Positions 14,266 to 23,300 of a stretch of 33,933 nt of DNA are shown here, one piece after another; position 1 is the first letter of the stretch, and every line of letters starts with the position of its first letter. A model generated the notes under the pieces. That model did not search any database. It saw only the letters and a program-made list of their open reading frames with translations, and was not told the DNA's origin. This DNA is from a virus, in the IMG/VR virus record IMGVR_UViG_3300042542_002998, positions 1-33,933 of that record; one strand, written 5' to 3'. The position numbers and the translations under genes were made by a program.

Positions 14266-14293
14266 ATACTAACGCCGTGGCAAGCGGTGTCAA
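14266..14293 (-). promoter_or_regulatory. Promoter of the HTH regulator
   Basis: -35 TTGACA (14288-14293), a 16-nt spacer and -10 TAGTAT (14266-14271) lie just upstream of ATG 14257. The 9-bp core CGGCGTTAG (minus strand, 14277 to 14269) overlaps the -10, matching the core of the two exact repeats. This suggests autoregulation. Confidence 0.65.
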
Positions 14294-14326
14294 AGGGGCG
14301 CGATCCGGTTGCCAGCATCGCCTTTC

Positions 14327-14345
14327 CCGCCCGATAATCGGGCGG
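14327..14345. repeat. Perfect 9-bp inverted repeat
   Basis: CCGCCCGAT, one A, then ATCGGGCGG form a perfect dyad between the divergent HTH and integrase genes. It lies about 40 bp upstream of the integrase -10. It could be an operator or an integrase/excisionase arm site. It is not followed by a U-tract, so a terminator is unlikely. Confidence 0.6.
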
Positions 14346-14387
14346 TGAACAAGGCATCCAGCGGAGGGCACTCCCGCTGAAGTTTTG

Positions 14388-14393
14388 TATACT
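14388..14393 (+). promoter_or_regulatory. Likely -10 box of the integrase promoter
   Basis: TATACT lies 38 nt before the integrase start. No good -35 hexamer is visible at the right distance, so the promoter may be weak or activated. Confidence 0.4.
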
Positions 14394-14430
14394 AGTGACC
14401 GAAGGACCACGGAAAGCGAAAGGAAAGGCC

Positions 14431-15318
14431 ATGAAACTGCGAGAGTTCCTGCACGAAAGATATGCGATCCTCCACAATTTGAAAGCCCGCAGCGTCGAGC
14501 TCTACACGTTCTCGATCGACCGCTTCGGCGACTTCCTCGAACGCGAGCCGGAACTGTCTGACTTAGAGGATCTGACGGTATCCAAGTTCCTGCGGTGGCG
14601 GGCGGTCACGCCACACAAGGGCAAGATCGCACGCCCGGCATCCGTGGCAAAGGACAAGTGCCAACTGCTCGGGCTGTGGAACGCAGCCGCACGCAAGCGG
14701 CTGGTGGAGCACTTCCCCGATCTGGCCCGCAATATCGTCCGCGTTCCCCACCGACCGCCCCAGGCGTACACGGTGGAAGAGATCAGCCGCATGGTGCGGG
14801 TGGCCAAAACCCGGCAGGGGATGGTCGGCCCGGTCCCGGCCGCGTGGGTTTGGCCGACGCTCTTGATGTCGTGCTACTTCACCGGGGAGCGCATCGGCAG
14901 CCACCTCGAAGTACGCTGGCAGCAGATCGACTCCACCCGCCGCACGGTCACGTTTCTCTCGGAACACCGCAAGGGGCTCGGGCGCACGATTACGCGGGCG
15001 ATCACGCCGCAACTGGTTCAGATGCTGGACACGGCCCGTCGCGGCCCTGACGAGCTTGTATGGCCTTGGCTGCAACACCGCGAGATCGGCTCGCTGTGGC
15101 CACGGATTCGGGACATATGCCTAGCGGCAGGCGTAACGCCGAAGGGCTTCCACGCCATCCGCAAGGCGGCCGGTTCCTATGTCAAAGCTGCTGGCGGCGA
15201 TGCCACGGAGTTCCTGACGCACGCGGACGGGCGAACGACCAAGGACCACTACCTCGACCCGAAGATCGTGGGCGAGGCGTCGGCCTTGGATTTCCTGCCG
15301 CCGCTCGACATCAACTGA
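14431..15318 (+). CDS. int: Tyrosine recombinase integrase
   Basis: From ATG 14431 (AGGAAAGG upstream) the product is 295 residues. Residues 1-105 form a SAM-like core-binding domain (LHERYAILHNLKARSVELYT). The catalytic domain has Arg154 (FTGERIGSHLEV), a candidate Lys181 (SEHRKGLG), HAIRK with His241 and Arg244, His264 (LTHADGR), and the nucleophile Tyr274 in KDHYLDP. It integrates and excises the phage by site-specific recombination. No arm-binding domain is seen, so it is a short type. It is the only plus-strand gene. An attachment site was not identified. Confidence 0.93.
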   Translation: MKLREFLHERYAILHNLKARSVELYTFSIDRFGDFLEREPELSDLEDLTVSKFLRWRAVTPHKGKIARPASVAKDKCQLLGLWNAAARKRLVEHFPDLARNIVRVPHRPPQAYTVEEISRMVRVAKTRQGMVGPVPAAWVWPTLLMSCYFTGERIGSHLEVRWQQIDSTRRTVTFLSEHRKGLGRTITRAITPQLVQMLDTARRGPDELVWPWLQHREIGSLWPRIRDICLAAGVTPKGFHAIRKAAGSYVKAAGGDATEFLTHADGRTTKDHYLDPKIVGEASALDFLPPLDIN

Positions 15319-15332
15319 ACCGGGCTGACGGG

Positions 15333-15368
15333 GAGGCGGCAGGGAAAGGAAGGAAAACCTGCCGCCTC
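15333..15368. terminator. Hairpin between convergent genes, possible terminator
   Basis: GAGGCGGCAGG (15333-15343) pairs perfectly with CCTGCCGCCTC (15358-15368) across a 14-nt purine loop. It sits 14 nt after the integrase stop and 15 nt from the opposing gene's stop. No U-tract follows in either direction, so it may be a weak bidirectional terminator, an RNA-end protector, or part of an attachment site. Confidence 0.45.
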
Positions 15369-15383
15369 AACCCGCCGCCCGGC

Positions 15384-15584
15384 TCATTGTTCCGCTGGCC
15401 TCGGCAAGTTCTCGCGCGCCGCGATCATCGCCAGCAGCCGCTCGCGTTCTTCGAGCAGGCGGCCGATCATCCTGGCCGCCGTGCCGTTGGTGGCCGTCCA
15501 CGAGTTGCTCGGCCCGTGGCGTCCCACCCACAGCCACGCTTCCTGCGCCTCGTCTTCGGAGTAGGGCACGCGGCGGTCGGTCAC
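15384..15584 (-). CDS. Small helical protein, unknown
   Basis: The 66-residue protein begins MTDRRVPYSEDEAQEAWLWV and ends in a long helix (ARMIGRLLEERERLLAMIAA). It is coupled to the DUF1599-like gene by ATGA and is the last gene before the convergent integrase. No family recognised. Confidence 0.6.
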   Translation of the reverse strand: MTDRRVPYSEDEAQEAWLWVGRHGPSNSWTATNGTAARMIGRLLEERERLLAMIAARENLPRPAEQ

Positions 15585-15931
15585 TCGACGCTCTCCCGGT
15601 ACAGCACCAGGGCAATGATTGAATACGCCGCAAGGTCCAGCAGCGTGTCTTCCACGCCGTCAAATTCCACCTCGCCCCGGCGAAAGAACGACCGCAGCCG
15701 GTGCATCTTGTCGCTCATTCGCAGCACGCAGCCAGCGTAGGCGGGCACGTTGATGACATCGGCCGAGTTGCGAATGTTGCTCAGAGCATCATCGTCCTGC
15801 CCGTAGTCTTTTGTCTTCCGAAGGTGCAGCGTGCGAATCTCGTCGAGGATGTCGAGAAACTCGCGCGAGCCGGGCCGCAATCCCTCTCGCATCACGCCAT
15901 CGCCATTGAGTCGGTCGGCCACGTCAATCAT
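15581..15931 (-). CDS. DUF1599 / Nmad1-like phage protein
   Basis: The 116-residue protein carries LDILDEIRTLHLRKTKDYGQ, DDDALSNIRNSAD, LRMSDKMHRLRSFFRRGE and EDTLLDLAAYSIIAL. This all-alpha pattern fits the DUF1599 family, also called nucleotide modification associated domain 1, and the wider MazG/dUTPase-like helical fold with its metal-binding acidic residues. It may bind or hydrolyse a nucleotide. The family call is from memory of the motif; activity is unproven. Confidence 0.7.
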   Translation of the reverse strand: MIDVADRLNGDGVMREGLRPGSREFLDILDEIRTLHLRKTKDYGQDDDALSNIRNSADVINVPAYAGCVLRMSDKMHRLRSFFRRGEVEFDGVEDTLLDLAAYSIIALVLYRESVE

Positions 15932-17007
15932 TCCTTTCCCTTTCGCAAATCTCGGTCGCAGAACAATGGGTACGCTCGCGTCACTTCATTGCGCCGGTGA
16001 TCGACAATGGCCATGCCTTGACATGGCCGCTCAGGAGAAGCGACCCGATCAGCGTATGGGGAATGTCCAATGACCGATCCGTTCGCAACGTATCTCGCAC
16101 CACGCAGCCAGCCCCACGAGTGGTAGTGGCCGAAGATCGTCAGGTCTGCTTTGCGGCCAGCGTCCCATCGGGCGATTGCTTTGCTCGCTGGCAGCGCGAG
16201 ACCGTAGACGCCCCCAGCGAACCGAATTGAGTGACCATGGGTCGTGCGAACGAGGAACCCATCAAGGTTGACGTAGCCCAGGTGCCCCTCGGCAATCTGC
16301 CACTGCACGTTCTTGTTTCGCTCTTCGCGGGCGAGCGTGAAGTACATCAACTGCTCCCACGAATGATCGAGTTCTGTTGCGACCCTCGGCTTGCCCTCGT
16401 TGCTGCGGCCGTGGTTGCCTGCGTTCGTGCAGATGACCACCTGCTCGGCGTGCTTGGCCACGCTGTCGATGAGCCCGCGCAGCCGCTCGGCAATCCAGCG
16501 GGTGGCGTTCATCGGCGAGAGCTGTGCCACCTCTACGCAGTCGGGGTGGATGTGCCCCGTGATGAAGTCGCCGCCCAACCAGATGAGCACGCGGCGAACG
16601 TCCGCCTGGTTTCGTTCGTGTTCAAGGCAGTCGAGGAATCGCTCCTCTAACTCGGCGAGCCGCTTCTGACACACTTCGAGCGAGTAGTCGTTTTCGCCGT
16701 TCACGGTTTCAGGCAGCACCCGCTCTTCGGCGTGAACGTCCGACAGCATGAGAATCGCCGTGGCGTCGTGCCGCACCCGCTTGCGGCCCTTGGTGCCTTT
16801 GTTCAAGGCCACCGGCTTGAGGCTCGTCAGCGAGGCCAAGCCGTTCGCCCGTTCCCGCTCCTTGTCGATCTGGGCGAGCGCCGCCTTATACCGGTTCCGG
16901 TATGAAGCCACCTCGGCCCGCAGCCGGGCCAGTTCGGCGTCGGCCGCCAGCTGCGACGCCTGCTCCATCCCGGCCACGATCTCGTCGGCTATTTTTCTTC
17001 GAGCCAA
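15928..17007 (-). CDS. Calcineurin-like metallophosphoesterase with N-terminal coiled coil
   Basis: With the TTG start at 17007 the product is 359 residues. Residues 5-55 form a coiled coil (AELARLRAEVASYRNRYKAA). The metal motifs are LSDVHAEE (Asp90, His92), GGDFITGH (Asp147), AGNHGR (Asn198, His199), THGHS (His257) and FGHYHS (His294, His296), the complete set for a dinuclear phosphoesterase. It may be a nuclease or nucleotide phosphatase. The start is uncertain: GTG and ATG codons exist further in, and the frame is open to 17076. Confidence 0.85.
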   Translation of the reverse strand: MARRKIADEIVAGMEQASQLAADAELARLRAEVASYRNRYKAALAQIDKERERANGLASLTSLKPVALNKGTKGRKRVRHDATAILMLSDVHAEERVLPETVNGENDYSLEVCQKRLAELEERFLDCLEHERNQADVRRVLIWLGGDFITGHIHPDCVEVAQLSPMNATRWIAERLRGLIDSVAKHAEQVVICTNAGNHGRSNEGKPRVATELDHSWEQLMYFTLAREERNKNVQWQIAEGHLGYVNLDGFLVRTTHGHSIRFAGGVYGLALPASKAIARWDAGRKADLTIFGHYHSWGWLRGARYVANGSVIGHSPYADRVASPERPCQGMAIVDHRRNEVTRAYPLFCDRDLRKGKE

Positions 17008-17237
17008 TTCAGCACCCCGTGGTAGCCCACGGTGGCGATCCCGTGGTCGGTTAGGTACTTCGCGATTCCACGGCACACCGGCTTCTTGCCCGTGCCAAAC
17101 TCGCCAGCACGATATGCCCGGCGGATTTCTGCGAGCGTTGCTTGGTGTTCTGGCGCAACCTTCTGATGCCAGCAGAGTGCCTTGCCGCTCGGGATGTTTG
17201 AGCGAATCTCAGCGAGCAGGCTTTTTGCCTTTGCCAC
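16989..17237 (-). CDS. Small protein, possible DNA-binding
   Basis: The 82-residue protein starts at GTG 17237 (AAAGGAAAAG upstream). It ends in a likely helix-turn-helix (YLTDHGIATVGYHGVLNWLE). The N-terminal part is basic and helical, with HQKVAPEHQATLAEIRRAY. It resembles small proteins that decide between binding sites in phage control regions, but no family is certain. Confidence 0.6.
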   Translation of the reverse strand: MAKAKSLLAEIRSNIPSGKALCWHQKVAPEHQATLAEIRRAYRAGEFGTGKKPVCRGIAKYLTDHGIATVGYHGVLNWLEEK

Positions 17238-17385
17238 GGGCTTTTCCTTTCGTGGGCTTGGGCTTCGCAGATCGCCGCAGGACCATGTTCCCGTCGTCGT
17301 CCAAGGTGAAGGGCGGCTGGTCGTCGTCCTCTAAGGGATCGGCGTCAAACTGCGGCGTCTTCGCCTTGGGCGGCTTCCTTGGCAC
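17209..17385 (-). CDS. 58-residue protein with acidic middle and basic tail
   Basis: GTG 17385 has GGAGG 6 nt upstream and starts a frame to TGA 17209. It opens PRKPPKAKTPQFDADPLEDD, continues with TLDDDGNMVL, and ends in a Lys/Gly/Arg tail. It overlaps both neighbours in other frames (41 and 29 nt). The excellent ribosome site and fit between the genes make it credible; it is probably disordered. Confidence 0.6.
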   Translation of the reverse strand: MPRKPPKAKTPQFDADPLEDDDQPPFTLDDDGNMVLRRSAKPKPTKGKARGKGKKPAR

Positions 17386-17782
17386 GGCGGGCCTCCGCTT
17401 TGCGGGCGTTGCTAATCGCCCGCTTCACCAGCACACTACCGGCCATGTCAACGAACGGCAGGCCGCGCTTTGTCGCCTCCTCACGCAGCCAGCCAACGAT
17501 CTCGTCGACGTGGGCCTCGCACCAGCCGGGCTCGCGGGCCTCCTCCTCGTCCATCTTGCGGGCGCGGGCGTTACAGGAGCAGGTGGGCGAGGCTGTGATG
17601 CCGACGCGCTTCAAGAGCTTTTTCAGTTCGGTGCCGGGGCCGTGGGTCGTGGCTGGTGGCTGCGGTTGTGGCGGTGGCGATTCGCATTGGCACCTGCACG
17701 CAACGACATCCTTCACGCGGTCATAAATGACGCCGCAACATGTGCATTTAGCAACCGCATTTACACCGAAAACAACAGCCAT
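17345..17782 (-). CDS. Cys-rich zinc-binding small protein after tail genes
   Basis: The 145-residue protein is coupled to the tail gene upstream by TAATG. Residues 13-33 hold six Cys (KCTCCGVIYDRVKDVV and ACRCQC). A second cluster is SPTCSCNARA, followed by PGWCEAHVDEIVGWLREEAT. Cys spacing suggests zinc binding. The second half resembles a conserved phage domain of the type CxxCxxRAxxM with a helix before WLREEA. Position points to a virion-assembly or tail accessory role. Confidence 0.6.
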   Translation of the reverse strand: MAVVFGVNAVAKCTCCGVIYDRVKDVVACRCQCESPPPQPQPPATTHGPGTELKKLLKRVGITASPTCSCNARARKMDEEEAREPGWCEAHVDEIVGWLREEATKRGLPFVDMAGSVLVKRAISNARKAEARRAKEAAQGEDAAV

Positions 17783-18594
17783 TATGGGTACGCGATCTGC
17801 ATTGTGTACGAAATTGTTAACCCGAAGCCCTCGTAAAAACCTTCGTAGTTGCTATCCCCCTGGACCCTGCACTGCCCGTTCACGGTGGCGGCTTGATGTG
17901 TCTTGAATGCCGTCTGCCCGCCAGTCCACTGGCCGTTTTCAAACGTGCAGCCAGTAAAGGCGGCGTAGCTGTACCACCCGTCAGGCGCGTAATCGCACCG
18001 CAGGTAAATAGAGGCGGTCCCTACTCCTCCAACAGGGACGTTTTCAGCCCCGTAAAACGGAGAAAATGGCAACCGGCCAACCGTTAGGTTTAGCGTTACG
18101 TTTTCGCCAGGGCAGCTTGAACCTTCGCCGGTTGTGATTGTAAGGATGGCCGTAACAGTTGGGTTTCCAGGCAATGCCAAGCAGGGCGCAATGCACGGCG
18201 GCGGCGGATTGCAAATCCCGCCGCCGCAAGTCGTCCCACACCCTTTGAACACGCCTCCGAGCTGCTGACACACAACGTCGGCCTTAATTGAGCACGACGT
18301 ACCCTGGCAGCACGCGCCGTTGCAGCAAGTGTCTGGCTGGCAAGTGGGCGTGGAGCAGTTCGGCGTGCCGCCATCATTTATGCACCGTCTTTTTTTCGTG
18401 TCGTTCGTGCAAACGTAAATCTGCGAACCTTCCGGCACGGCGCAACACGGGCAGCAGCAGCAGTCCCTAGCGCCTAAGTCGCCATCCCTAATGAGGCCAA
18501 ACGACGGTTCATCCGGCGCGCCAGGCACGTAGGGTGGAGTCTCCCTAGGTGCAAACAGGAATGTTTTTGTGACAGAGTTGTAAAAAAATGCCAT
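17782..18594 (-). CDS. Cys-rich tail-region protein
   Basis: The 270-residue protein starts at ATG 18594 (TGATG coupling). It has a short N-terminal head and a dense Cys region: DCCCCPCCAVP, then CCNGACCQGTSCSIKADVVC and QQLGGVFKGCGTTC. A beta-rich C-terminal domain follows (LTITTGEGSSCPG to LTISYTMQIAYP). The GACCxxxxC...C..LGG.f.G.GTTC pattern resembles a domain I know from planctomycete surface proteins, so it may have been borrowed from the host. A distal tail or host-binding role is inferred. Confidence 0.65.
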   Translation of the reverse strand: MAFFYNSVTKTFLFAPRETPPYVPGAPDEPSFGLIRDGDLGARDCCCCPCCAVPEGSQIYVCTNDTKKRRCINDGGTPNCSTPTCQPDTCCNGACCQGTSCSIKADVVCQQLGGVFKGCGTTCGGGICNPPPPCIAPCLALPGNPTVTAILTITTGEGSSCPGENVTLNLTVGRLPFSPFYGAENVPVGGVGTASIYLRCDYAPDGWYSYAAFTGCTFENGQWTGGQTAFKTHQAATVNGQCRVQGDSNYEGFYEGFGLTISYTMQIAYP

Positions 18595-19439
18595 CAACTC
18601 ACCGAGCAGTTTGCGACCGGAATCGTCACGTCGATGTATCCCGATCCGACGTCAATCGGGTTAGTGTTGCCCTGCAATCCGAATGCTGGTGCCCAAATCT
18701 TGCACGTCTTGCACTTAAGGATCGGGCCGCTGCCATTGTCCTCAAACCGGATGCTCGTGATGACCGTCATCGGCTTCACTTCGACCCATTTCATGCACGA
18801 GTCGCCGCCGCTGCGAGAGATCAGCAGGCGAAACACTTGCGAGTTTTCGCTGAGTTCTTCGCTCGCGTTTGCTATGGAGTCTTTGTCTTTGCCTGTGGCG
18901 CAGGCGTGGCCTTCGTTCACCAACTGCCACGCATCGCCGATTTTCGCCGCAATGCAGTCTCGCGACCCAGATGCGTTAGGAATGGCATACAGCGAGTTGC
19001 TAACGCTGGCAGTGCTGCCGTCTGCAAACTGAACCGCCTTCGCTGCCCCTTTGCCCCACGCGCCGGTGAAACTGCCCTTACGCACTTCGCCGCCGTCGTC
19101 GAGCGTGTTGACGAAGTACCACGCCGTCCCTTCCTTGGCGATGGCACACACCTGCGGCTGCGCCGTGTTGAGCGGGGCCACGTCGTAGAGTTGGTTGAAG
19201 GCCGCCACCGTGTTGGGTGTCGTCGTCTGGTTCTGAAACGTCAGCACCTGCTGGGTGCCCACGCCCCACGCGGCCGTGAAGGTCGCCATGCGGAACGGCT
19301 TGGAAAGCGTCGGCGACTGCACAGGCTCAAACGACATCGGCCGCCCGCTCGGCGTTGCCAACTCGACGGAACGCACCACGCTTGCAATCCGTTCGGCGGA
19401 TTCACGCGTGAACTGTACGCGGTCGCGGGGCGTCGTCAT
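18594..19439 (-). CDS. Distal tail or baseplate protein, unknown family
   Basis: The 281-residue protein starts MTTPRDRVQFTRESAERIAS (ATGA overlap). It is beta-rich, with two similar stretches, FTAAWGVGTQQVLTF and FTGAWGKGAAKAVQFADG, that look like an internal duplication. The C-terminal part has Cys pairs (LKCKTCKIW). It lies between the tape measure set and the Cys-rich protein, the usual place of distal tail and tip proteins. Confidence 0.6.
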   Translation of the reverse strand: MTTPRDRVQFTRESAERIASVVRSVELATPSGRPMSFEPVQSPTLSKPFRMATFTAAWGVGTQQVLTFQNQTTTPNTVAAFNQLYDVAPLNTAQPQVCAIAKEGTAWYFVNTLDDGGEVRKGSFTGAWGKGAAKAVQFADGSTASVSNSLYAIPNASGSRDCIAAKIGDAWQLVNEGHACATGKDKDSIANASEELSENSQVFRLLISRSGGDSCMKWVEVKPMTVITSIRFEDNGSGPILKCKTCKIWAPAFGLQGNTNPIDVGSGYIDVTIPVANCSVS

Positions 19440-20305
19440 GGCGAGGCTCCAAAGATCCCGCCGAAGTTCGCCTCTGGGCAGACGCGGCGGTCGAGGATCG
19501 ACGGTGCGCCGCTGGCCAGCCCACCGCTGCCGTTGAGCGCCACGGGATTCGGCGATGGCAGCCATACGGCATTCTCGAAATCGAACACCAGCGCCCTGCG
19601 TTTTTCGCTGTCTGCGATGTAGTTGAAACCCACGTCGGGCAGTTGCAGATTGTGGCCGCTCTCGCGGTAAAGCAGCGTGGCAGTCGCCTCGTAATATGCA
19701 GCCGTACCCGTCGAAGACTCCTCAAAGGCAAGGTTCGCGGTGATGCCGTTGACTCGCAGCGTGTGCTGCGGGCAACCTAAGTAAAAATCGCTGTTGACGC
19801 AGTTATTCGCCGCAAACCACGCGAAAGGCCAAGACGAAAAGTTTTGCTTCACGGTCGCCCGCACGATTGACTCCGTAGTCGTTAGACCGGGAAAGTAGTC
19901 GTTCGCAGAGTTCGTCAGCGGCTTCGTCGTGCCGCCGTCGTAATAGAAGAGCGCCGGAAACTCGCCCTGCGTAGCCTCGGCGCTCCACTCCGCTGGCCGA
20001 GCGGTCGGAGCCTGCAACTCCGCTACCCGCATCGGGCCATACTCGGCCGTCACTTCGACGTGATAGGGGCTGCCGTCAAAGCCTTCGCGTATCGAAAACT
20101 TCCGCAGGACAAACCACGAGCGCAGCGGGTGCGCGGTCCCCCATGTGCCGACGCCTGTAGCGGCTACGATCTCGTCCTCTGTGACCGGCGTTCCAGTCAG
20201 CGTGTTGTCGGAGAGTACGCAAATCCACCTCCGCTTGAGTACGGAAGGCTTGCCGATCTCGGCGTCGAACGTGCGGCCCAACTCCTTAGTTGAAACAACT
20301 GGCAT
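19436..20305 (-). CDS. Distal tail protein candidate
   Basis: The 289-residue protein is directly downstream of the tape measure gene. It is beta-rich with many aromatic residues (RSWFVLRKFSIREGFDGSPY, HVEVTAEYGPM). By gene order it corresponds to the distal tail protein that caps the tube below the tape measure. Sequence alone does not identify the family. Confidence 0.6.
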   Translation of the reverse strand: MPVVSTKELGRTFDAEIGKPSVLKRRWICVLSDNTLTGTPVTEDEIVAATGVGTWGTAHPLRSWFVLRKFSIREGFDGSPYHVEVTAEYGPMRVAELQAPTARPAEWSAEATQGEFPALFYYDGGTTKPLTNSANDYFPGLTTTESIVRATVKQNFSSWPFAWFAANNCVNSDFYLGCPQHTLRVNGITANLAFEESSTGTAAYYEATATLLYRESGHNLQLPDVGFNYIADSEKRRALVFDFENAVWLPSPNPVALNGSGGLASGAPSILDRRVCPEANFGGIFGASP

Positions 20306-20308
20306 GGA

Positions 20309-23300
20309 TCACCCTAAACGTGCTGCGCCGACGATTGCCACCGGCGCGTTGTTTTCTGAGAGATACTGAGCGGACGCACCGAGCACCGCCTGCGAGATGG
20401 CTTGGAGCGCCCGCGTCTGGAGGCGGGCCTCGATGAGCGCGGGGTCTTGGGCCTGTGCGGCCACGTCCTGCACCAACGCCTGCCCCTCGGCGGTGCGAAT
20501 GTCAGCGACGTTTACGCTGGCGTTCGTCGGCCGCGTCAGCGCCTCCATCCGGCGGGCCTGCTCCTCCGCGACGCGGGCACTCTGGGCCAGGGCGGCGTTC
20601 GCCCCGGCGTAGGCGTTTTGGAAGCCTTGCAGGAAGGCGTCGTTCTGGCGGGCGACGAGCGATTGGAACTGCTGGGCGGCGCTGCTGCCCTGCTGCAACT
20701 GCTGGGCTTGCTGGCGGTTGGCCTGAACGCGGCCGTCCACGATGCCCTGTTCGAGGCGGCGGGCTTGCTCTAGCTGCTTGACCCGCTCCACCCCGGCGCG
20801 AGCGTCCTTCAGTCGCCCCTTGTCGCGGGCCTCCTCAATCGCCTTCTGCTCGGTCTGAATCTTCGCCTCAAGGGCTTGGATATTGACCGCCGCCTGTTTC
20901 TTCCGTTCCTCAAGTTGCTTGACGGCTTCCAGTTCTGCCCGCTGCCGCTCGTCGATCTTCGACGCGAGGAAGTCTTCGACCCGCTGGGCGGCGGCGAGTC
21001 GCTGATTAAACAACTCCTGCTGCTGGTTCACCTCGCGCTGGTACGTCTCGGCGGTCAGAATGCCCGCGCTGGCCTGCTGCTGGGCTCGGGCGACGCCTTG
21101 CTCAAGAGCCTGCGCCGCGAGTGCCCCGACGTTGCCGAACTGCGTGGCCTTTTCAATAAGGCCGTCGATGGTCTTGTCTGTGGCTTCAAACGCCCTGGCG
21201 AACCCGTCGCCGAAGCCCTGCTCAAGAGCCTGCTCTTGCTCTTCGAGCTTGGCCTGGATCTGGTCGAGTTGGGCCAGCCGGGCCGTCGCGGCGTCGGCGG
21301 CCATGACGGCACCGCGCTCGCGGGCATCGGCGATCTCTTCGACGAGTTGCTTCTGCTGCCGCAGGACAAACTCCAGATCGGTCTCGACCTGCTTCGTCTC
21401 CCGCTGCGCGGCCACCAGTTGGGCAAGTCGCTGCTCGTCGGCGGCGGCGATGTTCCGCTGCAACTGCTCGATCTTGGTGAACGCATCGACTTGCTTCTGG
21501 TACTCGGCGGCGGCCGCTGCGGCGTTTTGCTTGAGCGTGGCTTCGTTGATGATCCGCTTGCCGAACTGCTGTTCAAGTTCGCCGATCGCGTTCTGGTACT
21601 TCAGGGCCGCGTCGAATCCGGCCTGGCCGAACCGGGCCGAGTCTTCGATGGCGACGTTCAACTGCGCCCGCACCGTCTCAACGGCCTTGGCGGCGGCGGC
21701 GTTTTCCTGCTCCTCCGCAGCCGCCGCCCTCTGCGATTCTTTCGCAACTTCATTCAGACCATCCATAAACCGCTTGAAGTCGGCGTTTGCTGATTCCGTG
21801 AAAGCCTTGATGCTATCGGCCGACATGCCAGCGGCCTCGGCCTCTCGGGTAAAGAGGTCGATTGCCTTGCCTGCCGCTTCAGCTGCAAGTTCTTGATTCG
21901 CGCCAAAGTCTTCAGATGCAGCCTTCAAATCCTCAAATGTCTTTGCGAGTTTCTGCGCCGCCTGAAATTCGCCGTCAGAAACAATTTGCGGGACTTGGAT
22001 TTTGGCGAGGTCTTCTGTTGCCTTTCTTAGGCGCTCGCGGCTGGCGATGATTTCTTCGTCAAACTTCAGCCGTTCGGCAGACTTCTGAAAACCGAGCCAG
22101 GTTTTACTGCTGGCCGTGTCATCAAGCGACTTCAAAAACCGATTAAGCGAGCCAATCGACTCGGCCGTGGAGCTGGCGATAGCCGTTCCCATCCCGGCGA
22201 AGTTGGCCGTGATCTGCCGGTAGAGCCCCTGCGACGCCACGCCCACGCGATCCATCGCCCCGCCGAAGGCGTCGATGTCGGCACGCTGTTGATCGGTGAG
22301 CGCCCCGCCGAGCCGCTCCAGGTCGGCCGCCGCCGCCCCGAGTTGCCCGATCACCGGCAGCAGTTCGGCCCCGCTCTTCCCGAAGAGCGCCATGGCCGTG
22401 GCCGTGCGCTGGGCGGGATCTGGCATCTGCGCCAACGCCTGCGCCGCCTGCTGGAAGAGCGTCTCGGGGTTGCCGTCGCGAACGGCGTCGGTGCTGATCC
22501 GCAGGTTCTTGAACGCCTCGACGGCCGACTTCGTGCCGTCGCGGGCCTCGTTCACCGCACGCAGGAACCGGGTGAACCCGCCGCCCAACTGCTCGACGCT
22601 GGTGCCGGTTTGCAGGGCCGCCGCTTCAAGCACTTGGATGAACGAGAAGGAAACGCCGACGCGATCCGCCAACTGCCCCAGCCGCTCGACCTCGCCTTCG
22701 AGTTGCACGAGGTTGCGGCCAGCCGCCACGGCCCCGGCACCCAGCGCCGCGAACGCAGCCGCCCCGGCGGTGAACGGATTGACGAGCCCGGCCACGCTCG
22801 CCCCGATGCTGGCGAGGCCGTTCTGGAGGCCGCCCGAGAACACTCTCGCCAAGCCCTCGCCAGCCGACGCGAGACCCGAGAGCCGACCGGCCACATTGCC
22901 AATCGGGCCGGGCAGGGCCGACAGGATGCCGGTCAGTTCGTTGAACTTCAGCACCCCCTGCTTGCCAGCATCTTCGATCGCCTTGCCTGACCTGTTGGCG
23001 GCAATCGTGGCCTCGGCGAACAGGTCGGCCTGGCGTTGCAGTTCGCGGTTGAACTCCTGCTTTGTGAGCAGGTTGGCCTCTTCCAAGACTCTGGCGCGGC
23101 CGACCTCTTGATCGAATCGCTCCTGGGCCGTCAGGTTCCGCTGGCGAATCGCATCCGCCTCGGCTTCCAGCAATGCCCGCTGGCGGTTCGCTTGGGCGGC
23201 CGCCTGCTCCTCAGTCCTGCGGGCTTCCGCAAACGCCTCGGACTGCTTGCGTTCGGCGGCTGCAACAGCGTCGGCTCTGGCCCGCGCTGAGTCTGCCGTC

